From assembly GCF_030816915.1 (NCBI RefSeq), contig NZ_JAUSYN010000002.1, forward strand, positions 2,679,501 to 2,743,500: a stretch of DNA of 64,000 bases, given 5' to 3'. The stretch is from Streptomyces sp. B3I8. GTDB taxonomy: Bacteria > Actinomycetota > Actinomycetes > Streptomycetales > Streptomycetaceae. Shown one piece after another: positions 44,332-56,654 of this stretch. A model generated the notes under the pieces. That model worked only from the letters and a program-made list of their open reading frames with translations, was not told where the DNA came from and did not search any database. The translations under genes were made by a program, and so were the position numbers. Each line of letters starts with the position of its first letter. Position 1 is the first letter of the stretch.

Positions 44332-47300
44332 TCAGCTGTGCGACCGCAGCAACGTCCGCATCGTCCGCATCGCCACCGACAGGTTCGCCAGGTCGAAGGA
44401 GTCCGAGCTCTGGATCTCCTCCAGCGTGGTGCGGGCCCGGCCGAGCAGCGCCGCGTTCTTCTCCTGCCACGTCTCGAACCGCTGCTCCGGCGTGGAGGTG
44501 CCGTTGCCGACGGTCAGGACGTCCGAGGTGAGCGCCGCGTGGGCCGCGTAGAGGTCCTCGCGGATCGCCGCGCGGGCCATCGACTGCCAGCGGTCCGCAC
44601 GCGGCAGTTCGATGATGCGGTCCATCAGCCGGGTGATGTTCAGCCGGTCGGCGAGGTCGTAGTACACCTCGGCGACGGCCATCGGCTCCTTGCCGGTGCG
44701 GTCGGCGACGGAGACGATGTCGAGCGTCGGGAAGGCGGAGGAGAACCCGGCCACCCGCGTGGCCAGCTCGTCCGGCACGCCGGCGCCCACCAGCTCGTCG
44801 TAGATCTTCTGGTACCACTCGGCGTCCACGCCGTGCAGCAGCTTGGGCAGCTGGGACCAGACCTGGTCGACGCGCTCCTGGAAGAACTCGATGGTCTCGC
44901 CGAGCTGGAGCGGCTGCGGCCGGTTGTTGAGCAGCCAGCGCGTGCCGCGTTCGACCAGGCGCCGGGAGTGCAGCCGGATCCGGGTCTGGACGTCGGCCTC
45001 GACCTTGTTGTCGAGTTCCTCGACCGCGTCCCACACCGGTGCGGAGCGGAAGATGGCGCGTGCGGCGGTCTGCGCCCGCACGATCTCCTCCAGCGAGGCG
45101 CCCGTCTCCTCGCGCAGCCGGTGCAGATACGTCGTACCGCCGGTGTTGACGGTGTCGTTGACCAGGACGGTCGTGATGATCTCGCGGCGCAGCGGGTGAC
45201 TGTCGATCACCTCGGCGAACTCTTCGCGCAGCGCGGTCGGGAAGTACGCGTGCAGCAGACCGCGCAGGTACGGGTCGTCGGGCAGCGTGGTGGCCAGCAG
45301 CTCCTCGGCGACCGTGATCTTCGTGTACGCCAGCAGGACGGCCGTCTCGGGGCCGGTCAGGCCGTTGCCGGCGCTCAGGCGCTCGCGGATCTGGCGGTCC
45401 GTGGGCAGGAACTCCAGGGCCCGGTCGAGGTGACCGGCGCGCACCAGGTGGCGGATGAACCGCTGCTGGGCGTGGAGCATGTCCTTGGACTGGGCGAGCG
45501 CGTTGGCGATGGCCAGGTTCTGCGCGTAGTTGTTGCGCAGGACCAGGTGGCCGACCTCGTCGGTCATGCCGGCGAGGACCTTGTTGCGCTGCTTGACGGT
45601 GAGGTCGCCCTCGCGGACCAGGCCGTTGAGCAGGATCTTGATGTTCACCTCGTGGTCGGAGGTGTCCACACCGGCGCTGTTGTCGATGGCGTCGGTGTTG
45701 ATCCGGCCGCCCCGCATGGCGAACTCGATCCGGCCGAGCTGGGTGCAGCCCAGGTTGCCGCCCTCGCCGACGACCTGGACACGCAGGTCGCCGCCGTCCA
45801 CACGGATGGCGTCGTTGGCCTTGTCGCCGACGTCGGCGTGCGACTCGGTGGAGGCCTTGACGTAGGTGCCGATGCCGCCGTTCCACAGCAGGTCGACGGG
45901 GGCCTGGAGGATCGCCTTCATCAGGTCGGCGGGGGTCATCTTGGTGACCTTGCCCTCGATGCCGAGGGCCTCGCGGATCTGCGCGTTGACCGGGATCGAC
46001 TTGGCGCTGCGCGGGAAGATCCCGCCGCCGGCCGACAGCAGGTCGGTGTTGTAGTCGGCCCAGGAGGAGCGGGGCAGGTCGAACACGCGGCGGCGCTCGG
46101 CGTAGGAGGTGGCCGCGTCCGGGGTGGGGTCGAGGAAGATGTGCCGGTGGTCGAAGGCGGCGACCAGGCGGATGTGCTCGCTGAGCAGCATGCCGTTGCC
46201 GAACACGTCGCCGGACATGTCGCCGACGCCGACGACCGTGAAGTCCTCGCTCTGGGTGTCCACGCCCAGCTCCCGGAAGTGCCGCTTGACGGACTCCCAG
46301 GCGCCGCGGGCGGTGATGCCCATGCCCTTGTGGTCGTAGCCGGCCGAGCCACCGGAGGCGAAGGCGTCGCCGAGCCAGAAGTTGTACGACTCGGCGACCT
46401 CGTTGGCGATGTCGGAGAAGGTCGCGGTGCCCTTGTCGGCGGCGACCACGAGGTAGGTGTCGTCCTCGTCGTGCCGGACGACGTCCGCCGGGTGCACGAC
46501 CTCGCCGGCCACCATGTTGTCGGTGATGTCGAGCAGCGCCGAGATGAACGTCCTGTAGCTGGCGATGCCCTCGGCCAGCCAGGCGTCGCGGTCGACGGCA
46601 GGGTCGGGGAGCTGCTTGGCGACGAAGCCGCCCTTGGCGCCGACCGGCACGATCACCGTGTTCTTGACCATCTGTGCCTTGACCAGGCCGAGGATCTCGG
46701 TGCGGAAGTCCTCGCGCCGGTCGGACCAGCGCAGTCCGCCGCGCGCGACCTTGCCGAAGCGCAGGTGCACGCCCTCGACGCGCGGCGAGTAGACCCAGAT
46801 CTCGTACGCCGGGCGGGGCGCGGGCAGGTCGGGGATGGCCTGCGGGTCGAACTTCATGGAGACGTACGCGTGCGGCGTGCCGTCCTCGGCGTGCTGGAAG
46901 AAGTTGGTGCGCAGCGTCGCCTTGATGAGGGTGAGGAAGGAGCGCAGGATGCGGTCCTCGTCGAGCGAGGCGACCTTGTCGAGCGCCGCGTCGACCTCCT
47001 CGAGGAGGGCGTCGGTGATCTCCAGTCCGGCGCGCTGGTGCTCCGGTGACATCCGCGCCTCGAACAGGGAGACGAGCAGCCGGGTGGTGTGGACGTTGTT
47101 GCGGAGGGTGGTCTCCATGTAGTCCTGGCTGAACGTGGACCCGGCCTGGCGCAGGTACTTGGCGTACGCGCGCAGCACCATCGCCTGTCGCCAGCTCAGC
47201 CCGGCGCTGAGGACGAGGGCGTTGAAGCCGTCGTTCTCGGCGCGGCCGGTCCAGGTCGCGGCGAAGGCGTCCTGGAACCGCTCGCGGGCGTCGTCGCCCA

Positions 47301-49449
47301 GGTGTTCGCCGCCGCTCTGGGCGGGCATGCGCAGCCCGAAGTCGTAGATCCAGGCGGTGGTGCGGTCGGCGCAGCGCAGCTCGTACGGGCGTTCGTCGGT
47401 GACCTCGACGCCGAGCATGCTCAGCACCGGCAGCACCCGGGAGAGGGAGACCGAGCCGCCCCGGCGGTAGATCTTGAAGCGGCGCTCGGCGGCGCCGGCG
47501 CCCACCGGTTCGTAGAGGCTGAGCGCGAAGTCCTTCTCGTCGTCGTCGAGCTGTTCGAGGTGGACGAGGTCGGCGACGGCGGCCCGGGGGCTGTGGTCGG
47601 CCTTGTAGCCCTCGGGGAAGGCGCTCCCGTACCGGCGCAGCAGGGCGGCGGCACGCTCCTCGCCGAGCTCGGCGTCGAGCGCCTCGGAGAAGCCGTCGGC
47701 CCAGGAGCGGGCGGCCTCGGCGAGGCGGGACTCGATGCGGTCCTTGTCGGCGTCGGACAGCTCGGGCAGTTCGGTGCCCTGCGGGACGCGGACCACGAAG
47801 TGCAGCCGGGAGAGGATCGACTCGGTGTTCCAGGCGGTGAAGTCGACGCTGATACCGCCGAGCTCCTCCTTGAGGATGTCGATGATCCGCAGCCGTACGC
47901 CGGTGGTGTAGCGGTCGCGCGGGAGGTAGACCAGGGCGGAGTAGTAGCGCCCGTACTCGTCCTGCCGCAGGTACAGCCGCAGCCGACGGCGTTCCTGGAG
48001 GTAGAGCACCGAGGTGGCGATGGACCGCAGCTCGTCGGCCGGGGTCTGGAACAGCTCGTCGCGCGGGTAGGTCTCCAGGATCTGCGTCAGGTCGCGCCCG
48101 TCGTGGCTGTTGGGCGAGAACCCGGCGCCCCGGAGCACCTCCTCGACCTTGCGGCGGATGACCGGCACCCGGCGCACCGACTCGGTGTAGGCGGCGGAGG
48201 AGAACAGGCCGAGGAAGCGGCGCTCGCCGGTGACGTTGCCGTCGGCGTCGAACTTCTTGACGCCGACGTAGTCCAGGTAGGACGGCCGGTGCACGGTGGC
48301 GCGGCTGTTGGCCTTGGTGAGGACGAGCAGCTTGTGCTCGCGGGCCTTGGCGCGGGCGTCGGCGGGCAGGCGTTCGAAGGACGGGCTGACCGGGTGGCCC
48401 TCGTCGTCGGAGTGGTGCGGGTCCGCGCGCAGTATGCCGAGCCCGGTGCCGGGGACGGCGCTCAGCGCGTCGTCGCCGCGCAGCTCGTACTCCCGGTAGC
48501 CGAGGAAGGTGAAGTGGTCGTCGGCCAGCCAGTGCAGCAGCTCGCGGGCCTCCTCGACCTGCGGCCCGGGCAGGTCGCCGGGGACCGGCTCGCCGGGCAG
48601 TTCGTCGGCGATGCGGGAGGCCGTGTCCCGCATCTTCTCCCAGTCCTCGACGGCCTCGCGGACGTCGGACAGGACGCGCAGCAGGTCGGCGGTGATCTGC
48701 TTGAGGTCGGCGCGGTCGGTCTCGCGGTCGATCTCCACGTGGATCCACGACTCGACCGCCGCGTCGTGCGGCAGGTCGCCGGTGGGCGGAGTGGACAGCA
48801 CCTCGAGCAGCTTGCCGGTGACGTCGCGCCGCACGACGAACTGCGGGTGGACGACGACGTGGATGCCGCGGCCCTGGCGGGAGAGGTCGTTGGTGACGGA
48901 GTCGACGAGGAAGGGCATGTCGTCCGTGACCACCTCGACGACGGAGTGGCTGCAGGTCCAGCCGTTCTCCTCGACGGTGGGCGTGTGCACCCGCACGTTG
49001 GCGGTGCCCTGCGGACGCGTCTCGGCCAGCCGGTAGTGCGAGACGGCGGCGCCGAACACGTCGACGGGGTCGCGGTCGGCGAGGTCCTCGGGGGCGGTGT
49101 GCAGGTAGTAGCGCTGCAGGAACGACAGCACGGACTCGCTGTCGGAGGTGTCCGGAGCGCCGGGCGCCGTGGGGGCCTCGGCGGTCGCGGGGGTCTTGGC
49201 GGCGGCCGCGGGCTTGCGGGCAGCGGTCTTCCTGGAGGCGGTCTTCTTGGCAGCGGTGGTCTTGGAGGCGGTGGTCCTGGCAGCGGTCTTCTTCGAGGTC
49301 GTCGCCGGGGTGCCCGGGCTCGACGGGCCGTCCGGGGAGTCCTCGCCCGTCGGCCCGGTCGGTAGGTGCCCCCCGACCGGGCTGTTCTCAGCTACGCGAG
49401 CCGCCCTTTCGAGCAACTCGGCCTTGGCTTCGTCCAGCTTGGTCTGCAT
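44332..49449 (-). CDS. large NAD-specific glutamate dehydrogenase (about 180 kDa class)
   Basis: A 1705-residue enzyme that oxidises glutamate to 2-oxoglutarate and ammonia with NAD. The catalytic core holds VPVGAKGGFVAKQLP (substrate Lys region) and GGLRWSDRREDFRTEILGL. The nucleotide-binding part follows around VVGVGDMSGDVFGNGML and VVGEGGNLGCTQLGR. The long N-terminal regulatory region and C-terminal extension are standard for the class first described in streptomycetes. ATG 49449 follows AGAGGAC. Residues about 51-86 are a Lys/Ala/Thr tract (TSKKTAARTTASKTTAAKK) resembling histone H1 tails, which is not part of the core. It appears monocistronic. Confidence 0.95.
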   Translation of the reverse strand: MQTKLDEAKAELLERAARVAENSPVGGHLPTGPTGEDSPDGPSSPGTPATTSKKTAARTTASKTTAAKKTASRKTAARKPAAAAKTPATAEAPTAPGAPDTSDSESVLSFLQRYYLHTAPEDLADRDPVDVFGAAVSHYRLAETRPQGTANVRVHTPTVEENGWTCSHSVVEVVTDDMPFLVDSVTNDLSRQGRGIHVVVHPQFVVRRDVTGKLLEVLSTPPTGDLPHDAAVESWIHVEIDRETDRADLKQITADLLRVLSDVREAVEDWEKMRDTASRIADELPGEPVPGDLPGPQVEEARELLHWLADDHFTFLGYREYELRGDDALSAVPGTGLGILRADPHHSDDEGHPVSPSFERLPADARAKAREHKLLVLTKANSRATVHRPSYLDYVGVKKFDADGNVTGERRFLGLFSSAAYTESVRRVPVIRRKVEEVLRGAGFSPNSHDGRDLTQILETYPRDELFQTPADELRSIATSVLYLQERRRLRLYLRQDEYGRYYSALVYLPRDRYTTGVRLRIIDILKEELGGISVDFTAWNTESILSRLHFVVRVPQGTELPELSDADKDRIESRLAEAARSWADGFSEALDAELGEERAAALLRRYGSAFPEGYKADHSPRAAVADLVHLEQLDDDEKDFALSLYEPVGAGAAERRFKIYRRGGSVSLSRVLPVLSMLGVEVTDERPYELRCADRTTAWIYDFGLRMPAQSGGEHLGDDARERFQDAFAATWTGRAENDGFNALVLSAGLSWRQAMVLRAYAKYLRQAGSTFSQDYMETTLRNNVHTTRLLVSLFEARMSPEHQRAGLEITDALLEEVDAALDKVASLDEDRILRSFLTLIKATLRTNFFQHAEDGTPHAYVSMKFDPQAIPDLPAPRPAYEIWVYSPRVEGVHLRFGKVARGGLRWSDRREDFRTEILGLVKAQMVKNTVIVPVGAKGGFVAKQLPDPAVDRDAWLAEGIASYRTFISALLDITDNMVAGEVVHPADVVRHDEDDTYLVVAADKGTATFSDIANEVAESYNFWLGDAFASGGSAGYDHKGMGITARGAWESVKRHFRELGVDTQSEDFTVVGVGDMSGDVFGNGMLLSEHIRLVAAFDHRHIFLDPTPDAATSYAERRRVFDLPRSSWADYNTDLLSAGGGIFPRSAKSIPVNAQIREALGIEGKVTKMTPADLMKAILQAPVDLLWNGGIGTYVKASTESHADVGDKANDAIRVDGGDLRVQVVGEGGNLGCTQLGRIEFAMRGGRINTDAIDNSAGVDTSDHEVNIKILLNGLVREGDLTVKQRNKVLAGMTDEVGHLVLRNNYAQNLAIANALAQSKDMLHAQQRFIRHLVRAGHLDRALEFLPTDRQIRERLSAGNGLTGPETAVLLAYTKITVAEELLATTLPDDPYLRGLLHAYFPTALREEFAEVIDSHPLRREIITTVLVNDTVNTGGTTYLHRLREETGASLEEIVRAQTAARAIFRSAPVWDAVEELDNKVEADVQTRIRLHSRRLVERGTRWLLNNRPQPLQLGETIEFFQERVDQVWSQLPKLLHGVDAEWYQKIYDELVGAGVPDELATRVAGFSSAFPTLDIVSVADRTGKEPMAVAEVYYDLADRLNITRLMDRIIELPRADRWQSMARAAIREDLYAAHAALTSDVLTVGNGTSTPEQRFETWQEKNAALLGRARTTLEEIQSSDSFDLANLSVAMRTMRTLLRSHS

Positions 49450-50138
49450 TGTCCTCTGGCTCCTGTCGCGCGCCGTTGCGTGACGTAGAAGGAAGTACGG
49501 TCTCTGCTCCGCCGTAACCGCCACAACGCCACGACGCGGGGTGTCCGGTCTGCTCCGACGCTATGCCGCACGGTGGGACGGGCGAGGGGTTATCCGTCAA
49601 TGTCGGCACCCCGGAGGACTGTGACGCTGCTCTCGGCACCTCGTGTGCCGCCCGCGCCCACGCCGGCCGGTGTGTCCCGGACACCCCGGCGGGCGCCTGC
49701 GGCGCCCTCTCTGCCGGGCCCCGCCCTGGGACCGCGTGACGCGGCCCCGACGGATCAGCGGCCGCCGCCCGGACACGGCTCGCGGCCGTGCTCACCGGGC
49801 GCAGGGCAGGGACGACGACGCCCCCGCGAACTATCGCGCTGATCACGCCACAAGGCTATCTCCCCTTCCCGGCCCCCCGTCATGAGCCGCTTGTGTACAA
49901 AACAACCCCCGGAACTTTGACGTTTCGCACAGAGAGAGAAACGATTCCTTCACGTAACGGACGGGAGCCACGCCCCCGACAACGGGCGCGGGACGGTATC
50001 ACCGTGCGGCTACCGCCGCGCAGGCGCGAGAGGCCCTCACCGGCGGCCGGCCGACAACGCGCCCCCGGGCCCCGAGGGGCGGAGCCCCTCGGGGGACGGG
50101 AAGGGCAAGGGCGGCGGGAAACCCCTCCCCCGGCCGCC
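49450..50138. other. 689-bp gap between gdh and the HAD gene
   Basis: The stretch holds the upstream region of the dehydrogenase gene (49450-49600), a GC-rich stretch without a convincing ORF, a more A/T-rich zone near 49890-49965 and the repeat at 50006-50119. I see no RNA gene. Confidence 0.5.
50006..50119. repeat. intergenic repeat, sister copy of 43357-43468
   Basis: GCGGCTACCGCCGCGC, CACCGGCGGCCGG, GGGGCGGAGCCCCTCGGGG and GGGAAGGGCAAGGGCGGCGG occur in the same order and spacing as in the copy inside the membrane-protein gene. The GGGGCGGAGCCCC part is self-complementary. It lies 20 bp downstream of the HAD gene stop. Confidence 0.85.
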
Positions 50139-50813
50139 TCAGCCCGCCAACCGCTCCGCCACCACGACCGCCTCCCCCAACGAATCCACCACCGGCACCC
50201 CCGCCCCCTCCAGACTCCCCCTCCCGTGCGACCCCCCGGTGTACAGCACCGCCCGCGCCCCCGCCCGCTCCGCCGCCACCGCGTCGTCCACCGCGTCCCC
50301 GATCACCACCACTCGCGCCGGATCCACCCCCTCCCCCGCGAGCGCCGCCACATGCCGCACCATGTGCTCCGCCTTGCTGCCGCCCGACGGCCCCGTCCGC
50401 CCGTCGATCCGCAGGAAGTGCTCCCCGATGCCGAACCCCCGCACCAGCGGAACCAGTTCCTCGTGCTCGTACATGCTCATGATCGACTGGCTGCGCCCCG
50501 CCGCCCGCCAGCCGTCCAGCAGCTCCACCGCCCCCGAGGCCAGCCCGCACGCCGCCCGGCGCTCCGCGTAGTGCCGGCGGAACAGCGAGTCCATGAGTTC
50601 CCACTCGGCCGCGGTCGGCAACCGCCCCATCAGCCGCTCGTAGAACTTCGGCACCGGCACGCAGTACAGCTCCCGGTACCGCTCCAGAGTGATCGGCTCC
50701 AGCCCCAGCTCGGCGAAGGCCGCGTTCGTCGCTCCGATGATCGCGTCGTTGTCGTGGAACAGCGTGCCGTTCCAGTCCCAGACGATGTGCACCCCACGCA
50801 TCCCCATACGCAT
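50139..50813 (-). CDS. HAD-superfamily hydrolase (phosphoglycolate phosphatase-like)
   Basis: A HAD phosphatase of about 224 residues. Motif I reads VWDWNGTLF, so the second Asp of DxD is Asn, as in several HAD phosphatases with DxN. Motif II is around SIMSMYE, motif III is the Lys of GGSKAEH, and motif IV is VVIGDAVDDAVAA. A helical cap lies between motifs I and II. Substrate is unknown. Start is ambiguous among ATGs at 50813, 50807 and 50801 and a GTG at 50831. Confidence 0.85.
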   Translation of the reverse strand: MRMGMRGVHIVWDWNGTLFHDNDAIIGATNAAFAELGLEPITLERYRELYCVPVPKFYERLMGRLPTAAEWELMDSLFRRHYAERRAACGLASGAVELLDGWRAAGRSQSIMSMYEHEELVPLVRGFGIGEHFLRIDGRTGPSGGSKAEHMVRHVAALAGEGVDPARVVVIGDAVDDAVAAERAGARAVLYTGGSHGRGSLEGAGVPVVDSLGEAVVVAERLAG

Positions 50814-50894
50814 ACGGAAGAAGGTACCCACCCCCGCTGACAGCGGACCGGACCGCCGCCGAGCCGTACGCCGCCGGTGTCCCGGCCGACCGCC

Positions 50895-51410
50895 TCAGCC
50901 GTCGGAGCCCACCAGGTGGGGGATCTCCTGCGTGGCGAACCACAGCAGCTCGTGGTCCTCCGCGCCGTCGACGACGAACTGCGCGTCGTCGTCCCCCCGG
51001 TCCGCCGCCGCGAGCGCCTCCGCGGCCGCCGTGACGTCCTTCTCCGCGTCCTCCGCGTCCACGTGCACCGCCGCCGCTCGCGCCAGCGGCACCGCCTCGG
51101 CGATCCGCACCTCGCCCAGCGCCGCCGGGTCGAGCCCGCGGTCGGGGTCCACGGACGTCCAGGCGTCGGGCACGTCAGCCGCCACGACCACGCGGCGCGG
51201 CGTCGCCCCCGGCTCGGCGGCGAGCAGCCGCAGCGAGGCCAGGGCGGCCCGGCTGAGCGCCGCGTACTCCAGCTCCTCCAGGTCGTCGGAGAGGTACCAC
51301 TCCCGCAGGGCCGGCGTGACCGCGTACGCGGTGAACGCTCCCGCCCCCAGCTCGCCCGCCCGGTGCGCCTCGGCGAGGCCGTGCAGGGTCAGGGGGACGT
51401 AGACGCGCAT
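50895..51410 (-). CDS. conserved actinobacterial protein (DUF6912-like)
   Basis: A 171-residue protein starting MRVYVPLTLHGLAEAHRAGEL. A mostly alpha/beta sequence includes AYAVTPALREWYLSDDLEELEYAALSRAA, and it ends with FVVDGAEDHELLWFATQEI. I recall this as a conserved actinobacterial family of unknown function found near secA; the name is from memory. No signal peptide or membrane helix is visible. It lies 64 bp upstream of the HAD gene on the same strand, so the two may be co-transcribed. Confidence 0.8.
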   Translation of the reverse strand: MRVYVPLTLHGLAEAHRAGELGAGAFTAYAVTPALREWYLSDDLEELEYAALSRAALASLRLLAAEPGATPRRVVVAADVPDAWTSVDPDRGLDPAALGEVRIAEAVPLARAAAVHVDAEDAEKDVTAAAEALAAADRGDDDAQFVVDGAEDHELLWFATQEIPHLVGSDG

Positions 51411-51723
51411 GACGTGCCGCTTTCTTAGTCGGACAGGGCGTCACCCCAGGATACGTGCGGGTGTCCCCCTTCGGGTTCCGGTCCCCGCGCTCTGCACCGT
51501 CCACCCGGCGACCCGTGTCTCACCCCGTCCGTACCGGCGTTCCCGGCCCCGCCGGGGCCGTCGCTCACTCTGATGAGTGAACCCGCCGGGCGCCCGGCCG
51601 GCCCCACCCGCCCGTTGCGACGTGGCCGTCCCGCCCCGTACAAGATCCCCACCAAGAAGTTACCGACCGGTATGCGCCGGCGCTCCGGCGCCGCCCGCAC
51701 CTGGCACGAGACGGGGACCGCAC

Positions 51724-52164
51724 ATGAACAAGGTGATGACCAGGACGAGGCGCCTGCCGGGCAGCCGCCCGCCCGTCCGCCACGACACCCGCCGCCCCGG
51801 CAGCGCCCCGCGCCGCACGGCACCCCCGCCCCGCCCCACCGACGTCTTCGCCGACCGGCTCCTGGCGGTCCTCAGCGGCCACCGCCCGGTCCACTCGATG
51901 CTGCGCCACACCGTGGGCCGCGCCTACGACGAGCTGGCCTGGCTCGCCGAGCGGGGCGCCCTGCGCACGCGCGGCGCACGCCCCGTCGTCCACGACATCG
52001 GCTACTTCATGCCGCGCCCGGGCGCCATCGAGGCCTTCGCCCGCATCGCCACGGGCGACCGCCTGCGCGCCATGGCCTTCCGCCTGGAACACACCCCGGA
52101 CCACCGCTGGCGCTGCGCGGCGGTGGAACTGGAAGGCCCCAGGATGCCCACAGACCCCGACTGA
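51724..52164 (+). CDS. Rv3235-family protein
   Basis: A 146-residue protein. After a basic, Pro/Arg-rich tail of about 50 residues comes the conserved core DVFADRLLAVLSGHRPVHSMLRHT, then YDELAWLAERG and a strand-rich end. Homologues such as M. tuberculosis Rv3235 lie near secA1, as here. The function is unknown; context suggests a link to secretion or to the MtrAB-LpqB locus. ATG 51724 follows GGGGA; the frame is open further upstream, without homology. It is convergent with secA. Confidence 0.8.
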   Translation: MNKVMTRTRRLPGSRPPVRHDTRRPGSAPRRTAPPPRPTDVFADRLLAVLSGHRPVHSMLRHTVGRAYDELAWLAERGALRTRGARPVVHDIGYFMPRPGAIEAFARIATGDRLRAMAFRLEHTPDHRWRCAAVELEGPRMPTDPD

Positions 52165-52238
52165 GCCCGGGGGCCCCATCCGGGGCTCTCTCGGCCCACC
52201 CGGAACGCGGGAGCGTCCCCTGAGCGGCGCGTAGCGCG

Positions 52239-52490
52239 CCGCGAGGGACGCAGAGCATGTCGCGCAAGGGACGCAGAACGTCTCCCGCGAGAACGCAGAA
52301 CGCGCCGCGCGAGGGACGCAGAGCATGTCGCGCAGGAGGCGCAGAGCGTGTCCCGCAAGGACGCAGAGCGCGCCGCGCGAGGGACGCAGAACGCGCCCCA
52401 CAAGGGACGCGGGAGCGTCACCCAGGAAAGCCGCAGGAACGTCACACGGGAGGCGCCCAGGAGCGTTGCGCAGGGGGCGCGGAGCGTGCC
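52239..52490. repeat. degenerate tandem repeat of about 23 bp
   Basis: About eleven units of 22-24 bp follow the pattern GCGCGAGGGACGCAGAGCATG with TC or CC at the end. The left units are nearly identical and the right ones progressively diverged (for example CACGGGAGGCGCCCAGGAGC). Unit length varies, and stop codons occur in every frame or the frame is not kept, so it is not coding. Confidence 0.85.
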
Positions 52491-52549
52491 CCTGCCAGAG
52501 GCACGGAACTGGTGCGTGACTGTTCCCTGCGGCTCCACCGCGCTGTCTC

Positions 52550-52571
52550 AGGGGCGCGGGGAACTGCGCGA
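52550..52571. repeat. solo arm of the 22-bp intergenic inverted repeat
   Basis: AGGGGCGCGGGGAACTGCGC plus GA is identical to the right arm at 12896-12917. Here no matching left arm is seen nearby. Confidence 0.8.
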
Positions 52572-52629
52572 GCAACCACGACCGACCCGCACCCACCGAC
52601 GCACCCGCACCCCACGCGCCCCACGCAGA

Positions 52630-52657
52630 GGGCCGGCCTCCCGAGCGAGGCCGGCCC
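52630..52657. terminator. terminator between Rv3235-family gene and secA
   Basis: GGGCCGGCCTC and GAGGCCGGCCC form a perfect 11-bp stem with a 6-base loop, 30 bp after the secA stop. It can act for both convergent genes. Confidence 0.8.
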
Positions 52658-52686
52658 CAGTCACGCGCCCCCCGCGGAGCGCACCG

Positions 52687-55566
<2,880 letters not shown>

Positions 55567-55956
55567 GGGGGTTTGTCTCCTTAGCCGATCGGGCCTGGGA
55601 CGGTCGGTCACCACATGACAGTTTGAGCAACGGCCATGGTAAGCGAGGACCCCACCGCGCCGGGAGGTCTGTCACCGACAGCCACTAGAACAACGGACGG
55701 GCCCGGCGGAAGGTGCCGCCCCGACACCACGAATAGTGACACCACCGGCACACTGTGATCATCTCCGGGAGAGGGCGGGGGACTCGGGGCGCCCGGACCG
55801 GGCGCCCCGGAAAGGGATGGCGCCCCCACCCCCGTCCGAGCAGAATCGGGCGGGCCGGCCGAAGAAGCCCGACCAGCCGAACAAGTCGTACGAGCCGTAC
55901 GAGCCGCACGAGCCGTTACAAGCCCAGCAAGGCGGCGGAAAGGAAGGTGGGACCCG
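55567..55956. other. 390-bp divergent gap between secA and the GNAT gene
   Basis: It should hold the secA promoter on the minus strand and the GNAT promoter on the plus strand. The short palindrome CTGTCACCGACAG lies near 55669. A run of related CGTACGAGC / CGCACGAGC units occurs near 55885-55915, just before the GNAT RBS. I see no supported ORF or RNA gene. Confidence 0.4.
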
Positions 55957-56556
55957 GTGGAACCCGTCACGCTCACCACCGAACGCCTCGTCCTGCGCCC
56001 GGTGGGCCCCGAGGACACCGACGCGGTGTACGAGGCGGCCCAGGACCCGGACATCCAGCGCTGGACCACGGTCCCGTCGCCGTACCTGCGCGAGCACGCC
56101 GAGGGCTTCGTCGGCGGCCTGGCCCCCGGCGGCTGGGCCGACGACACGATGTTCACCTTCGGCGTCTTCCTGCCCTCCGGCGATCTGGTCGGGGTCCTCA
56201 GCCAGACGATGCGCGGGCCGGGCGTCGCCGAGGTCGGCTTCTGGGCGGCCAAGGAGCACCGTGGCCGCGGCTACCTCACGGAGGCCGTGCTCGCCGCGTG
56301 CCGCTGGGCGTTCCTGCGCCTGTCCGTGGACCGCGTGGAATGGCGCGCGGAGGTGGGCAACGCGGCCTCGCTCGCGGTGGCGCGCAGGGCCGGCTTCACC
56401 CTGGAGGGCACTTCGCGCGCGGGCATCCTCAACCAGGGAGTGCGCAGGGACTGCTGGACGGCCTCCCTGCTCCCCTCGGACCTGGGCCTCCCCTCGAAGA
56501 CGCCGTACCTCCCGGCACCCGACAGGAACCGTTCCGCGCCGCCCGACGTGCGGTAG
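55957..56556 (+). CDS. GNAT N-acetyltransferase (RimJ/RimL-like)
   Basis: A 199-residue acetyltransferase. It begins VTLTTERLVLRPVGPED, as in RimJ/RimL-type GNATs. The acetyl-CoA loop is HRGRGYLTEAV and the last strand follows VEWRAEVGNAASLAVARRAGF. Targets may be protein N-termini, antibiotics or small amines. GTG 55957 follows GGAAGG. The last 20 residues are a Pro-rich tail beyond the usual fold. Confidence 0.9.
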   Translation: MEPVTLTTERLVLRPVGPEDTDAVYEAAQDPDIQRWTTVPSPYLREHAEGFVGGLAPGGWADDTMFTFGVFLPSGDLVGVLSQTMRGPGVAEVGFWAAKEHRGRGYLTEAVLAACRWAFLRLSVDRVEWRAEVGNAASLAVARRAGFTLEGTSRAGILNQGVRRDCWTASLLPSDLGLPSKTPYLPAPDRNRSAPPDVR

Positions 56557-56654
56557 GGGCGCGGCAAGGCCGCAGGCAGACGCGAGCGCGGGCCCGGGAG
56601 AAGGTCCGGTCGGCCCGCTCCCCCGTTGTCAGACCCACCCCCTACCGTGACCTC

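Larger units (their letters stand above)
52165..52686. other. 522-bp convergent gap filled with repeats
   Basis: No convincing ORF is present. From left to right it holds the degenerate tandem repeat of about 23 bp (52239-52490), one arm of the 22-bp intergenic inverted repeat (52550-52571) and a terminator hairpin (52630-52657). Confidence 0.7.

Noticed and set aside
42622..47049. 1475-codon open frame on the plus strand
   Set aside because: It is antisense to the membrane protein and the glutamate dehydrogenase, is rich in low-complexity Arg/His/Asp/Val sequence, and has no domain match; it results from third-position GC bias.
44318..48748. 1476-codon open frame on the minus strand
   Set aside because: It is the same strand as glutamate dehydrogenase in another frame, Arg/Pro-rich with no recognisable motif.
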